Assembly: GCF_041346945.1 (NCBI RefSeq)
Contig: NZ_CP166850.1
Coordinates: 1,736,001 to 1,800,000, forward strand
Source of the DNA: Amycolatopsis sp. cg9
GTDB taxonomy: Bacteria; Actinomycetota; Actinomycetes; Mycobacteriales; Pseudonocardiaceae
DNA length: 64,000 bases
Direction of reading: 5' to 3'
The position numbers and the translations under genes are program-made. The notes under the pieces were generated by a model. That model ran no database searches, was not told where the DNA came from, and was given only the letters and a program-made list of their open reading frames with translations. Below, piece after piece: positions 51,773-59,933 of this stretch. Every line of letters starts with the position of its first letter. Within the stretch, counting starts at the first letter, position 1.

Positions 51773-52642
51773 ATGACCGAGCTGTTCTCGCGCGTCAACG
51801 GCATCGAGCTCTGCCACGAGTCCATCGGCGACCCGGCCGATCGGCCCCTCCTGCTGGTCATGGGCCTGGCCGCGCCGATGATCTGGTGGGACGAAGAGTT
51901 CTGCGAAGCCCTGGCCGCCCAGGGCTTCCACGTGATCCGCTTCGACAACCGGGACGCCGGGCGCTCGACCCGGCTGCGCGGCCGGGCCAACCTGGCGCAG
52001 GCCTACCTGCTCCGCACGTCCCCGTACTCGCTCGCCGACATGGCCGACGACGCCGCCGGGCTGCTCACGGCGCTGGGCATCCCGGCCGCCCACGTGGTCG
52101 GCGCCTCCATGGGCGGGATGATCGCGCAGACCCTCGCCATCCGGCACCCTTCGCGGGTCCTCTCGCTGACGTCGATCATGTCCAGCACCGGCGGCCGGTT
52201 CGTCGGCCGGCCGAGCGCCCGCGCGATGTCGATGCTGCTCGCCGCGCCGCCGCGGGATCGCGAAAGCTACGTGGAAACGCTGCTGCGCACCTTCCGGCTG
52301 ATCGGCTCGCCCGGCTATCCGTTCGACGAGGACCGCATGCGGCAGCGGGCCGAGCGCACCTACGACCGCGGGGTGCACCCGGGCGGCGCCGTCCGCCAGC
52401 TCGCCGCGATCGTGGCCGACCGCGACCGCGCCCCGCGGCTGCGGCGGACGACCGTCCCCAGCCTGGTCGTCCACGGCGCCCGCGACCCCCTGGTGCACGT
52501 CTCCGGCGGCCGCGCCACCGCGCGCGCCATCCCGGGCGCCGACCTCGACATCGTCCCCGGCATGGGCCACGACCTCCCCCGCGCCGTGTGGCCCCGCGTC
52601 ATCCGGGGCATCGAGCGGATCGCGGTCAAGCGGACAGCGTGA
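51773..52642 (+). CDS. Alpha/beta-fold hydrolase
   Basis: A 289-residue hydrolase. LLLVMGLAAPMIWWDEEF supplies the oxyanion hole, VVGASMGGMIAQ the nucleophile elbow (GxSxG), and GARDPLV and GMGHDLP the Asp and His. It resembles RdmC-type methylesterases and related hydrolases, but its substrate is unknown. ATG 51773 lies 7 bp after CGGAGG and 23 bp after the ABC gene, so co-transcription is likely. It converges with the MhpD-like gene, overlapping by 17 bp. Confidence 0.82.
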   Translation: MTELFSRVNGIELCHESIGDPADRPLLLVMGLAAPMIWWDEEFCEALAAQGFHVIRFDNRDAGRSTRLRGRANLAQAYLLRTSPYSLADMADDAAGLLTALGIPAAHVVGASMGGMIAQTLAIRHPSRVLSLTSIMSSTGGRFVGRPSARAMSMLLAAPPRDRESYVETLLRTFRLIGSPGYPFDEDRMRQRAERTYDRGVHPGGAVRQLAAIVADRDRAPRLRRTTVPSLVVHGARDPLVHVSGGRATARAIPGADLDIVPGMGHDLPRAVWPRVIRGIERIAVKRTA

Positions 52643-53387
52643 TCGACCCCAGGTGGGAGAAGTGGGCCGCGACGCGGGAGCCGCGGCGGAGCGGCACCGC
52701 GTCCGTCATGCCGCCGGTCAGCACCAGCCAGCCCGGCTCGAGGGCCAGGCCGCGGGCCGCGAGGGCGTTCGCGGCCAGGGCGAGCGCCTCCGCCGGGTGG
52801 CCCTGGACCGCCGCGCCGGTGGCCGTGTCGACGATCTGGCCGTCGACCTCCAGCAGCGCCGCCTCCAAGGACAGGTCCAGCGCGGCGGGCGGCAGTCCCA
52901 CCGGGCCGACGCCGAAGTACGCCGACGAGCCGTTGTCCGCGACCGCGTCCGGGAGGGTGAAGCGGTAGTCCGCGTAGCGGCTGTCGATGACCTCGATGCC
53001 CCCGTACACGCGGTCGACCGCGGCCAGCGCTGTCGCCGCGGTGACGCCGGGGCCCGCCAGCCGCTTGCCCAGCACGAAGACCAGTTCCGGCTCGGCGCGC
53101 GGGTGGATCAGCGCGTCTTGCGGCACCGGCACGCCCGCGGGCAGCACCATCGCGTCGGTGAGCCAGGCCAGCAGGGGCGAGTCGATGCCCATCCGCTGCT
53201 GCTTCGCACGTGACGTCAGGCCCAGCTTCACGCCGATCAGGGTTTCGCCGCGGGCGCGCCGCTGCCGCAGGGCCTCGTCCTGGATCGCGTACGCCGTGTC
53301 GACGTCGAGGCCGGGCCACTCCTCCGACAGCGGTGAGCGCTCCGAAACCGTCCCCAGCAGCGCGGCGGCCGCCTCGCGCACGTTCAT
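52626..53387 (-). CDS. 2-keto-4-pentenoate hydratase-type enzyme (MhpD family)
   Basis: A 253-residue fumarylacetoacetate-hydrolase-superfamily enzyme. GVKLGLTSRAKQQRMGIDSP, HPRAEPELVFVLG and the Glu/Asp metal ligands around GIEVIDSRYADYRFTLPDAVADN are MhpD/DmpE/DmpH features. It would hydrate 2-hydroxypentadienoates in a meta-cleavage pathway. It starts at ATG 53387, overlapping the stop of the upstream paralogue (ATGA); the two genes form an operon. Discrimination between hydratase and decarboxylase from sequence alone is uncertain. Confidence 0.82.
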   Translation of the reverse strand: MNVREAAAALLGTVSERSPLSEEWPGLDVDTAYAIQDEALRQRRARGETLIGVKLGLTSRAKQQRMGIDSPLLAWLTDAMVLPAGVPVPQDALIHPRAEPELVFVLGKRLAGPGVTAATALAAVDRVYGGIEVIDSRYADYRFTLPDAVADNGSSAYFGVGPVGLPPAALDLSLEAALLEVDGQIVDTATGAAVQGHPAEALALAANALAARGLALEPGWLVLTGGMTDAVPLRRGSRVAAHFSHLGSITLSA

Positions 53388-54175
53388 GATTCCTCCGAGA
53401 AGACCGCGGTGACGCTGCCGAGGCCGGCGATGGTCGCGACGATCGTGTCGCCCGGCGACACCGGGATCGCCCGGGTCATCGACCCCGGCAGCACGACGTG
53501 CCCCGGCTCCAGCGTCACTCCCAGCGGGCCGACCGTGTTCGCCAGCCACACCAGCGAGTTCAGCGGCGAGCCGAGCACCGCGCCGCCCGCGCCCGTCGCC
53601 GCGACCGAGCCGTTCTGGTACAGGATGCAGCCGGCCAGCCGCAGGTCCACCGCGCCCAGCGCGGTCGGGCTGCTGCCCAGGACCACGCCGCCGGACGAGG
53701 CGTTGTCGGCGATCGTGTCGAAGAGCGAGATCTTCCAGTCCCGGATGCGGGAGTCGACGATCTCCAGCGACGGCAGCACGAAGTCGACCGCGCGCACCGC
53801 GTCCGCCACCGTTACGCCGGGGCCGCGCAGCGCCGAGCCGAGCACGAACGCGATCTCCGGCTCGATGCGCGGCTGCAGGAACGCCGACGTCGGGATCGGC
53901 TGGTGCTCCAGGTGGAACATGCCGCCGGTCAGGTGCCCGTAGTCGGGCTGGTCGACGCCCATCTGCCGCTGCATCGCCGCCGAGGCGAGGCCGACCTTGT
54001 GCCCGCGGACGGCGTCGCCGTCCGCGGTCCAGTGCCGCACCTGTTCCTGCTGGATCCGGTACGCGTCCTCGACGGTCGCGTTCGGGAACAGCTTGATCAG
54101 CGGCTCGACCGGCTCGCGCGTCGCGTAGGCCCGCGCCAGTACGGCGGCGGCCTCCTGCACCTTGCTGACGTCCAC
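53384..54175 (-). CDS. 4-oxalocrotonate decarboxylase / hydratase paralogue
   Basis: A 263-residue member of the same superfamily as its downstream neighbour (GHKVGLASAAMQRQMGVDQPDYGHL, QPRIEPEIAFVLGSAL, SLEIVDSRIRDWKISLFDTIADN). In meta-cleavage operons hydratase and decarboxylase occur as such pairs and form a complex, so this is probably the decarboxylase partner. GTG 54175 is used (VDVSKVQEAAAVLARAY). It is divergent from a VOC dioxygenase with a MarR-type operator in the gap. Confidence 0.78.
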   Translation of the reverse strand: MDVSKVQEAAAVLARAYATREPVEPLIKLFPNATVEDAYRIQQEQVRHWTADGDAVRGHKVGLASAAMQRQMGVDQPDYGHLTGGMFHLEHQPIPTSAFLQPRIEPEIAFVLGSALRGPGVTVADAVRAVDFVLPSLEIVDSRIRDWKISLFDTIADNASSGGVVLGSSPTALGAVDLRLAGCILYQNGSVAATGAGGAVLGSPLNSLVWLANTVGPLGVTLEPGHVVLPGSMTRAIPVSPGDTIVATIAGLGSVTAVFSEES

Positions 54176-54249
54176 GCCCCGGACTCTGCCCGGCACGCAC
54201 CCCGCACACAAGGCCGGATGTTCCACCCAACGGAACTCTCGCTAGACAA

Positions 54250-54267
54250 CCTCTTGCGCGCGAGATA
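54250..54267. promoter_or_regulatory. Second copy of the CCTCTTGCGCGCGAGATA operator
   Basis: It lies in the gap between the hydratase operon and the VOC dioxygenase gene. Compared with 37356-37373 it differs at two symmetric positions, which means the 14-bp core TCTTGCGCGCGAGA is present here in inverted orientation. The same MarR protein could bind both. Confidence 0.6.
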
Positions 54268-54314
54268 AATCGGGCGTACCGTTCGAGGTACCACCAGGAA
54301 GGGACGTGAGGGAC

Positions 54315-54818
54315 ATGGCACCGACCCAGGCCGAGGTCACCAAGCTCGCCGAAATCCGCGACGAGCTGCGCGAGCGCCACCTGCGCCCGGCCGCCGACCG
54401 CCCGGCGACGAACGGGCGCGGCATCCACCACACCGCGCTGATCTCCAGCGACGTCGAGCGGACCATCGAGTTCTACCAGGACGTCCTCGGCTTCCCCCTC
54501 ACCGAGCTGATCGAGAACCGCGACTACCCCGGGTCGAGCCACTTCTTCTTCGACGTCGGCAACGGCAACGCGGTCGCCTTCTTCGACCTGCCCGGTCTGA
54601 ATCTCGGCCCGTACGCGGAAGTCCTCGGTGGACTGCACCACCTGGCCCTCTCGGTGACGCCCGAACGGTGGAGCGCCATCAAGGACAACCTCGACCGGGC
54701 CGGTGTGCGGTACCTGCTGGAGAGCAAGACCTCCATCTACCTGTCCGATCCGGACGGTGCCCGCGTCGAGCTGATCTCCGACCCGCTGGGTGAGATGTAC
54801 GGCGAGAAGATCGGCTGA
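54315..54818 (+). CDS. VOC-superfamily extradiol dioxygenase-like protein
   Basis: A 167-residue single VOC protein with all three Fe/metal ligand candidates: His39 in GIHHTAL, His108/109 in LHHLALS and Glu152 in RVELISDP. ATG 54315 is preferred; a GTG at 54306 is possible. It is divergent from the hydratase/decarboxylase pair, which use ring-cleavage products, so it is probably the ring-cleaving or isomerising step. A glyoxalase role cannot be excluded. Confidence 0.78.
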   Translation: MAPTQAEVTKLAEIRDELRERHLRPAADRPATNGRGIHHTALISSDVERTIEFYQDVLGFPLTELIENRDYPGSSHFFFDVGNGNAVAFFDLPGLNLGPYAEVLGGLHHLALSVTPERWSAIKDNLDRAGVRYLLESKTSIYLSDPDGARVELISDPLGEMYGEKIG

Positions 54819-54874
54819 AAGCGTGTTCCCGGCGTCGCGCGCCGCATACCCTGTGCGCGACGTCTGGAGGTCCG

Positions 54875-55447
54875 ATGTCCGACTGGTCCCTGTCCCGCGC
54901 GAAGGCACGGCTGGATCGCCGTGAGCAGCTCGACGAGCTCACCGCGCGCACCCGGTTCGAGGTGCGGCTGCACTTGAACGAGCCGGCCACGAACGGCAGC
55001 TACGACGAGCTGACCAGCATCTTCGCCATCGGGCACGGCGAGTGCGCCGCGCTGCTGGCGCACCACCGGCTGCTGCCGTGGTGGGAGCGCTCGCTGCTGC
55101 TCCGGTACGCGCGCCGGATGCACGGCAAGGCGATCACGCGCAGCGTCGGCGTCGTGCCCGCCGAGGTGGCGCCGCAGGCGGCCCGCGCGTTCGGGGCCGA
55201 GATCGCCGAACTCGCCCCCGATTCCGGGGACACCGGCGCGAAGTACGACCTGCAGGGCCGGGGCCTGCTGACGGTGTTCCGCATCGCCGTCGGCACCAAG
55301 GGCGAGTCCTGGCCGGACCGCCACGAGGTGGCGACGACGTCCGCCCGCAACATCCTGACGTGCGCCGCCACCTTCGCCCGCCGCAAGCCGTGGCACGTGC
55401 TCTGGCCCGTCTACCGCGTCCGCGGCCTGCGGCTCTGGAAGCTTTGA
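54875..55447 (+). CDS. Unrecognised small protein
   Basis: A 190-residue protein with no recognised family. It is rich in Arg and His, with an N-terminal coiled helix (SRAKARLDRREQLDELTARTRFEVRLHLNE) and a basic C-terminus (RRKPWHVLWPVYRVRGLRLWKL). No signal peptide or TM helix. Clean start at ATG 54875 with GGAGG upstream and codon use like its neighbours support a real gene. It is followed after 23 bp by the CoA-binding protein gene, so they may be co-transcribed. Confidence 0.6.
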   Translation: MSDWSLSRAKARLDRREQLDELTARTRFEVRLHLNEPATNGSYDELTSIFAIGHGECAALLAHHRLLPWWERSLLLRYARRMHGKAITRSVGVVPAEVAPQAARAFGAEIAELAPDSGDTGAKYDLQGRGLLTVFRIAVGTKGESWPDRHEVATTSARNILTCAATFARRKPWHVLWPVYRVRGLRLWKL

Positions 55448-55470
55448 CGGCCGCCGGGCGTTCTGCCGGT

Positions 55471-55872
55471 ATGAACGCAGAGGAAATCCTCGCCGGCGCG
55501 AACACCATCGCCGTCGTCGGGCTGAGCCGCGACCCGGCCAAAGCCGCGCACGGCGTCCCGGCGGTCCTGCAGGCGCACGGCTTCCGGATCACCCCGGTGC
55601 ACCCGACCGCGACCGAACTGCTCGGGGAGAAGGTCTACCGCTCGCTGAAGGACATCCCGGAGCCGGTCGACCTGGTCGACGTCTTCCGCCCGGCCCCCGA
55701 GGCACCGGGCATCGCGCGGGAAGCCGTCGAGATCGGCGCGAAGGCGCTGTGGCTGCAGCAGGGCATCGTCTCCGCCGAAGCGCGCCGCATCGCCGAGGAA
55801 GGCGGGCTCGCCTACGTCGAGAACCGCTGCACCGCCGTGGTCCGCGCGACGGCCGCGATCTCGAAGAGCTAG
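55471..55872 (+). CDS. CoA-binding domain protein (YccU-like)
   Basis: A 133-residue Rossmann-fold CoA-binding protein. TIAVVGLSRDPAKAAHGVPAVLQAHGFRITPVHPT is the nucleotide loop, followed by VDLVDVFRPAPEAPGIAREAVEIGAKALWLQQGI. This is the YccU-like small family related to the CoA-binding domain of succinyl-CoA synthetase. The physiological role is unknown. Its end overlaps the converging NHL-repeat gene by 4 bp. Confidence 0.85.
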   Translation: MNAEEILAGANTIAVVGLSRDPAKAAHGVPAVLQAHGFRITPVHPTATELLGEKVYRSLKDIPEPVDLVDVFRPAPEAPGIAREAVEIGAKALWLQQGIVSAEARRIAEEGGLAYVENRCTAVVRATAAISKS

Positions 55873-56384
55873 CCCGGCGCTCCGAAGTGGACGATCCGGT
55901 GGTTGCCCGTGTCGGCGACCCAGACACCGCCCGCGCCGTCGCCGGCGCTGTCGCGCGGTGAACCGGCCCACCCGGCGGCGTCGGGCAGCGCCGCGCCGGT
56001 CCGGGTATCGAACCGCGCGACGCGGCCGCCGTCGTCGACCAGCAGCCGCCCGGCCGGGTCGACCGCGACCGCGCGGGGCCGGCCGAAGTCGCCGAACCCG
56101 CGCACGAACCCGCCCCACCACGTGTACTGCACGACCCGGCGGTTGCCGGTGTCTGCGACGTAGACGTTGCCCGCGGCATCGACCGCGATCCCCTCGGGTG
56201 CCTTGAGCCGCCCGGCGATCACGCGCACGAGCTCGCCTTCGCGGGTGAACGCCTGCACGCGGTCGTTGCCGGTGTCGGCCACCCACACCCGCCCGCGCAC
56301 GTCGACCGCGATCCCCGACGGCGCGCTGAACCGGCCCGGCCCGGAGCCGGGCCCGCCGATGGCGGCGAGCTCACTGGTGGTCAC
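55869..56384 (-). CDS. NHL-repeat beta-propeller protein
   Basis: A 171-residue protein made of at least four NHL-type repeats (GIAVDVRGRVWVADTGNDRVQ, GIAVDAAGNVYVADTGNRRVVQ, AVAVDPAGRLLVDDG, GVWVADTGNHRIVHFG). It is likely a small, possibly incomplete beta-propeller; most NHL propellers have six blades, so it may assemble as a dimer or be a fragment. No signal peptide is seen. It lies 75 bp downstream of the gas-vesicle operon on the same strand and may be read through from it. Confidence 0.75.
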   Translation of the reverse strand: MTTSELAAIGGPGSGPGRFSAPSGIAVDVRGRVWVADTGNDRVQAFTREGELVRVIAGRLKAPEGIAVDAAGNVYVADTGNRRVVQYTWWGGFVRGFGDFGRPRAVAVDPAGRLLVDDGGRVARFDTRTGAALPDAAGWAGSPRDSAGDGAGGVWVADTGNHRIVHFGAPG

Positions 56385-56458
56385 AGCGCCAGGATCACCG
56401 ATCGCGGGCGGTCACGACCAGTACCGAAAAGAGTGTTCAACAGCTGTTCCGCCCGCGC

Positions 56459-57019
56459 TCACCAGCTCCAGCGGGAGCACGTCCGCCGATCGAGGAAGCT
56501 GTACGCGGGCAGCGGCCCGAGCCAGTCGGCCTGGACGCCGCCGCCGTGCCCGAGCCCGGCGACGGTGTCCCGGACGACGAGCAGGTCGCCGAGCCCGACG
56601 AGGAACGCCCACCGCTCGTCCGCGGATTCCCCGGCCGGCAGCGCCACCGAGTCGCGGGCCCGCTCGGCGACCTCGGACAGCAGCCCGTCCGAGCGCGCCG
56701 AGCGCCACGCCGACCCGGGTTCGGTGAACCGCAGGCAGACGTGCACCTCGGCCAGCCCGTCGAGCCGGTCGAGGTCGGCCCGGTAGGTGCCGGCGGCCGG
56801 GGCGAGCACCTCGCTGCGGACGGCCTCCTCGTCCTCGGCCACGGTGCCGAACCGGACCGGCAGCACCGGGCCGCCCTCGACGAGCGCGGACACCACCGCG
56901 AGGTGTGCCGCCGGGTCGGGTTCGGGGTCGCCGACGACCATGGCCAGGTCGTCCCAGCGCACGGTGCGTGACGCCCGCGGGTGCCCGGCGCGCACGACGC
57001 CGTAGAGCTGCAGCGTCAC
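56459..57019 (-). CDS. gvpF: Gas vesicle protein GvpF/GvpL family
   Basis: A 186-residue GvpF/GvpL protein (LQLYGVVRAG start, VLPVRFGTVAEDEEAV, which matches the LPxRFGT signature). It is an accessory protein of gas-vesicle assembly. GTG 57019 overlaps the stop of the gvpA gene (GTGA). It is the last gene of the operon. The mid-length compared with the 242-residue paralogue suggests a shortened C-terminal half. Confidence 0.85.
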   Translation of the reverse strand: MTLQLYGVVRAGHPRASRTVRWDDLAMVVGDPEPDPAAHLAVVSALVEGGPVLPVRFGTVAEDEEAVRSEVLAPAAGTYRADLDRLDGLAEVHVCLRFTEPGSAWRSARSDGLLSEVAERARDSVALPAGESADERWAFLVGLGDLLVVRDTVAGLGHGGGVQADWLGPLPAYSFLDRRTCSRWSW

Positions 57020-57333
57020 GGCTGTTCGACGGGAACGGCCGGTTCGACGGGCACCGCGACGGCCGGCGTCGGCGGCGGGGGCGGGATCAGCCCGGTCGTC
57101 TGCCCGAGCCCTTGCGAGATCTGGCCGGGCACGGGCGTGCTCTGCAGGCGCTGCATCGCTTCGAGGTAGCGGATGTAGGTGTCGACGCTGGCGATCACGA
57201 TCCGGGCCTCGATGGCCAGCAGCTCGATCCCGATCACCGACACCCGCACCGACGCGTCGATCACGAGTCCCTTGTCCAGCAGGATGTCCAGCGTGTCGGC
57301 GAGGCCGCCGCCGGTCTGCCCCGGTCTGGTCAC
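57016..57333 (-). CDS. gvpA: Gas vesicle structural protein GvpA-like
   Basis: A 105-residue protein. LDILLDKGLVIDASVRVSVIGIELLAIEARIVIASVDTYIRYLEAM is the near-canonical GvpA core, the protein that forms the vesicle wall ribs. A Pro-rich tail of ~50 residues (PPPPPTPAVAVPVEP) is unusual for GvpA, which is normally about 70-75 residues. GTG 57333 is immediately next to the gvpK TAA. The tail could reduce packing or serve as a docking site. Confidence 0.88.
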   Translation of the reverse strand: MTRPGQTGGGLADTLDILLDKGLVIDASVRVSVIGIELLAIEARIVIASVDTYIRYLEAMQRLQSTPVPGQISQGLGQTTGLIPPPPPTPAVAVPVEPAVPVEQP

Positions 57334-57549
57334 TTAGGTCCTTTCGTCGAGGGCGGCCCGGATCTCCGCGAACCGGAGGTCCAGGTCGATCAAGGCCTGC
57401 CCGAGGTCTTCGACCTGGGCGGGGGTGAGGGTGTCGAGGCGCCGGAGCGCCTGCCGTTCGAGCACCTCGCGCAGGATGTCGAGCACGGTGACGACGAGGT
57501 GCCCCAGCCCGCGCCCGGCGTCCGCGGGCAACCGGACGGGCTCGCTCAT
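57334..57549 (-). CDS. gvpK: Gas vesicle protein GvpK-like (short)
   Basis: A 71-residue protein with LGHLVVTVLDILREVLERQALRRLD and LGQALIDLDLRFAEI, the GvpK core. It is shorter than typical GvpK (about 100 residues or more). Its ATG overlaps the gvpS stop (ATGA), and it lies directly before gvpA. Confidence 0.75.
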   Translation of the reverse strand: MSEPVRLPADAGRGLGHLVVTVLDILREVLERQALRRLDTLTPAQVEDLGQALIDLDLRFAEIRAALDERT

Positions 57550-57734
57550 CCCGGTGCCTCCTCGAGCCCGAGCAGCAGCAGCCGCAAGTCGAGCCGGACG
57601 AGATCGATGCCGGCGAGCGAGATGATCACGTCCCCGGTGACGACGGCACCGCGGTGCACGACCCGGTCGAGCAGGTCGGCGACGGCTTCGGCGGGCGAAT
57701 CCCCGGTCAAGCGCACCACTTCCGCGTCAGCCAT
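57546..57734 (-). CDS. gvpS: Gas vesicle protein GvpJ/GvpS-like (short)
   Basis: A 62-residue protein with DLLDRVVHRGAVVTGDVIISLAGIDLVRLDLRLLL, a degenerate GvpA/J/S-type core. Its position after gvpL and before gvpK is as in streptomycete clusters (J-L-S-K), supporting the GvpS label. Its start overlaps gvpL by 8 bp. Confidence 0.72.
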   Translation of the reverse strand: MADAEVVRLTGDSPAEAVADLLDRVVHRGAVVTGDVIISLAGIDLVRLDLRLLLLGLEEAPG

Positions 57735-58455
57735 CCGCGGCCCCCAGCTCCACGTCGGTGAACGAGTACGGCGGCCACGGCCCCGACGTCTCCACCGTCG
57801 CGCCCACCGCGCGCAGCTCGCGGGCGAACCACTCGAACTCCGCGTGGAACGCCGCTTCCCGGCCGGTTTCCACGAGGTAGGCCGTGTTGACCAGCACCCC
57901 GTGCGGCCGGGCCCGCCCGATGCTGTCGGTCGCGTGGCGGCGCAGCGCCTCCTCGAGCCGGCCGGCCGCCGCCAGCACTTCCTCGCGGCCGCGCTGGATC
58001 GCCTTCAGCCGTTCGCGGCGGCGGACCAGGTACTGCGTTCCGGTCAGGCCCGTGACGTCCGGGCGGCTGGTCGCGGCGGGTTCGGCGTGGCGGACGCGGA
58101 CGCCCCACTCGCGGTGCCCGTCGACCTCGTCGAGGCAGCTGCGCGCCTGCTCGTACCCGGCTTCGAGGAGCCGGACCGCCGCGGCCTCACCGTCCAGGAC
58201 GGTCCCGAACCGCAGGGGCAGCACGGGTTCGTGGCGGAACACCGCGCGCACCACGGCGTCGTGCTCGCGGGCCAGCTCGGCGAGCGCGCCGTCGACCGGG
58301 TCGAGCGTCTCGATGCGGTCGAAGCGGGCGGGCGACGCCTCGGCGACGACCACCCCGAGGTCGCGGTAGCCGATGAGCCGCGGCGACTCCCCGATGTCCA
58401 GCGCGGGCCGGTTGCGCGTGATCGCGTACGCGCACAGCCAGTTCCGGGTGCTCAC
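57727..58455 (-). CDS. gvpL: Gas vesicle protein GvpL/GvpF family
   Basis: A 242-residue GvpL/F protein (LPLRFGTVLDGEAAAVRLL, EWGVRVRHAEP). GTG 58455 overlaps the gvpJ stop (GTGA). Full-length for the family; it should act in nucleation or assembly with GvpA/J. Confidence 0.85.
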   Translation of the reverse strand: MSTRNWLCAYAITRNRPALDIGESPRLIGYRDLGVVVAEASPARFDRIETLDPVDGALAELAREHDAVVRAVFRHEPVLPLRFGTVLDGEAAAVRLLEAGYEQARSCLDEVDGHREWGVRVRHAEPAATSRPDVTGLTGTQYLVRRRERLKAIQRGREEVLAAAGRLEEALRRHATDSIGRARPHGVLVNTAYLVETGREAAFHAEFEWFARELRAVGATVETSGPWPPYSFTDVELGAADG

Positions 58456-58742
58456 CGCGGTTGTTCCCCTTCCGGCAGCAGTGGCTCGGGTCCGGTTTTC
58501 CCGAGTTCGGCACGGGCGGCGTTGGGGGCGAAGAACGGGTCGCCGGTCCACCAGTCCATGCCCATTTCCTTCGCGGTCTGCGCGGAAGCGATGAAGAGCC
58601 GGATCCGCAGGGTAAGCAATTCGACGTCGACGACGCTGACCCCGATGTCACCGGCTATCACGACCCCCTTGTCGAGTACGCGTTCCAGAACGTCCGCCAA
58701 CGAATCGGACGAAGCGGCCAATCGTGTCACCTCTCCTTTCAC
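58452..58742 (-). CDS. gvpJ: Gas vesicle minor structural protein GvpJ-like
   Basis: A 96-residue protein with SLADVLERVLDKGVVIAGDIGVSVVDVELLTLRIRLFIAS, the GvpA/J core. The GTG at 58742 overlaps the gvpO stop by four bases; a GTG at 58730 is the main alternative. The C-terminal extension (MDWWTGDPFF...) is typical of GvpJ rather than GvpA. Confidence 0.78.
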   Translation of the reverse strand: MKGEVTRLAASSDSLADVLERVLDKGVVIAGDIGVSVVDVELLTLRIRLFIASAQTAKEMGMDWWTGDPFFAPNAARAELGKTGPEPLLPEGEQPR

Positions 58743-59068
58743 AAATCCGTGGCGCCGCGGGTGAAGCGCCGCAGCCGCTCGCACGCGCCGAGCTCGCCCG
58801 ACCCGTCGATGTCCACCCGGTAGGTGGCCATCACACTGGTGGAGTCGGGGATGCGGGCCAGTTCGACGACGTCGACGAGCACGGACCAGCCGCCGTCGGC
58901 GCGACTGCGGACGCCCGTCACGGCGTGCGGGATCAGCCCGGTCACGACACCGAACTGCTCCTTCGCGGCGCCAATGGCATCGGCGGCGCGCAACCGGGGA
59001 ACGGATTTCCCCGGACTGTCCGTAATATTGTTGTTTGACGCAAGGAACGGCTCGGGCGATTCACTCAT
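58739..59068 (-). CDS. gvpO: Gas vesicle protein GvpO
   Basis: A 109-residue GvpO protein (DAIGAAKEQFGVVTGLIPHAVTGVRSRADGGWSVLVDVVELARIPDSTSVMATYRVDID). ATG 59068 is chosen from the family. It heads the seven-gene gvpO-J-L-S-K-A-F operon in which every junction overlaps or abuts, so expression is tightly coupled. The promoter lies in 59069-59252, downstream of a two-component system. Confidence 0.88.
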   Translation of the reverse strand: MSESPEPFLASNNNITDSPGKSVPRLRAADAIGAAKEQFGVVTGLIPHAVTGVRSRADGGWSVLVDVVELARIPDSTSVMATYRVDIDGSGELGACERLRRFTRGATDL

Positions 59069-59252
59069 CGCTTTCCTGGGTCGCGGGTGGGTGCCCACCG
59101 TAGCAACGGGCACAACTCCCCGAGGAAGCGTTGCGGGACGGTATTTTTCACCGGTTCGCGGTAACGAATGGGCGCAATGCGGCAACCGGCGGAGGCAAAC
59201 GGCGCAGCGCGGGACGCCCAGCGGAACCAATGCGCCGGATCCGCCCCCGAGG

Positions 59253-59933
59253 TTACGATCGAGTAACGTCCACGAGCCGGTACCCGACGCCCCGGACCGT
59301 CTCGATGGTGCGGGTGCCGAACGGCGTGTCGATCTTGCGCCGCAGGTACCCGATGTAGACCTCGACGACGTTCTCGTCGCCGTCGTAGTGCGCGTCCCAG
59401 ACGTGGTTGAGGATCTCGTTCTTCGTCAGCGCGGTACCCGGCCGCCGCAGCAGGAACTCCAGCAGCCCGAACTCCCGCGCGGTCAGCTCGATCCGCACTT
59501 GTCCTCTGTGGACGGTCCGGGCGGACGGGTCGAGCCGCAGGTCGCCCGCCTCCAGCACGGCCGGGCGGGCCGGCGCGCCGCGGCGCAGCAACGCCCGCAG
59601 CCGGGCGATGAGCACGACGAAGGAGAACGGCTTCGACAGGTAGTCGTCGGCGCCGAGGTCGAACGCGTCGGCCTCGTCGTACTCGCCGTCCTTGGCCGTG
59701 AGCATCAGCACCGGCGTCCAGTTTTCCGCCGCCCGCAAGCGTTTGAGCACTTCGTAGCCGGACAGCTCGGGCAGCATGATGTCGAGCACGACGACGTCGT
59801 ACTCGTGCTCGGTCGCCCGCCAGAGCCCCTCCCGGCCGGTGTGGGCGACGTCGGTGGTGAAGCCCTCGGCGACCAGCCCGCGCCGCAGCGTCTCCGCGAA
59901 CTCGCGCTCGTCCTCCACGATCAGCAGGCGCAC
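59253..59933 (-). CDS. OmpR-family response regulator
   Basis: A 226-residue two-domain regulator. The receiver (1-115) has the acidic pocket (Glu7-Asp8-Glu9), phospho-acceptor Asp51 in VVLDIMLPE, and the conserved Lys in LSKPFSFVVL. The C-terminal winged helix (130-226: LTAREFGLLEFLLRRPG, VVEVYIGYLRRKID, VRGVGYRL) is of the PhoB type. Its GTG start overlaps the histidine kinase stop (TAGTG). It is downstream of the kinase and upstream of the gas-vesicle operon. Confidence 0.93.
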   Translation of the reverse strand: MRLLIVEDEREFAETLRRGLVAEGFTTDVAHTGREGLWRATEHEYDVVVLDIMLPELSGYEVLKRLRAAENWTPVLMLTAKDGEYDEADAFDLGADDYLSKPFSFVVLIARLRALLRRGAPARPAVLEAGDLRLDPSARTVHRGQVRIELTAREFGLLEFLLRRPGTALTKNEILNHVWDAHYDGDENVVEVYIGYLRRKIDTPFGTRTIETVRGVGYRLVDVTRS

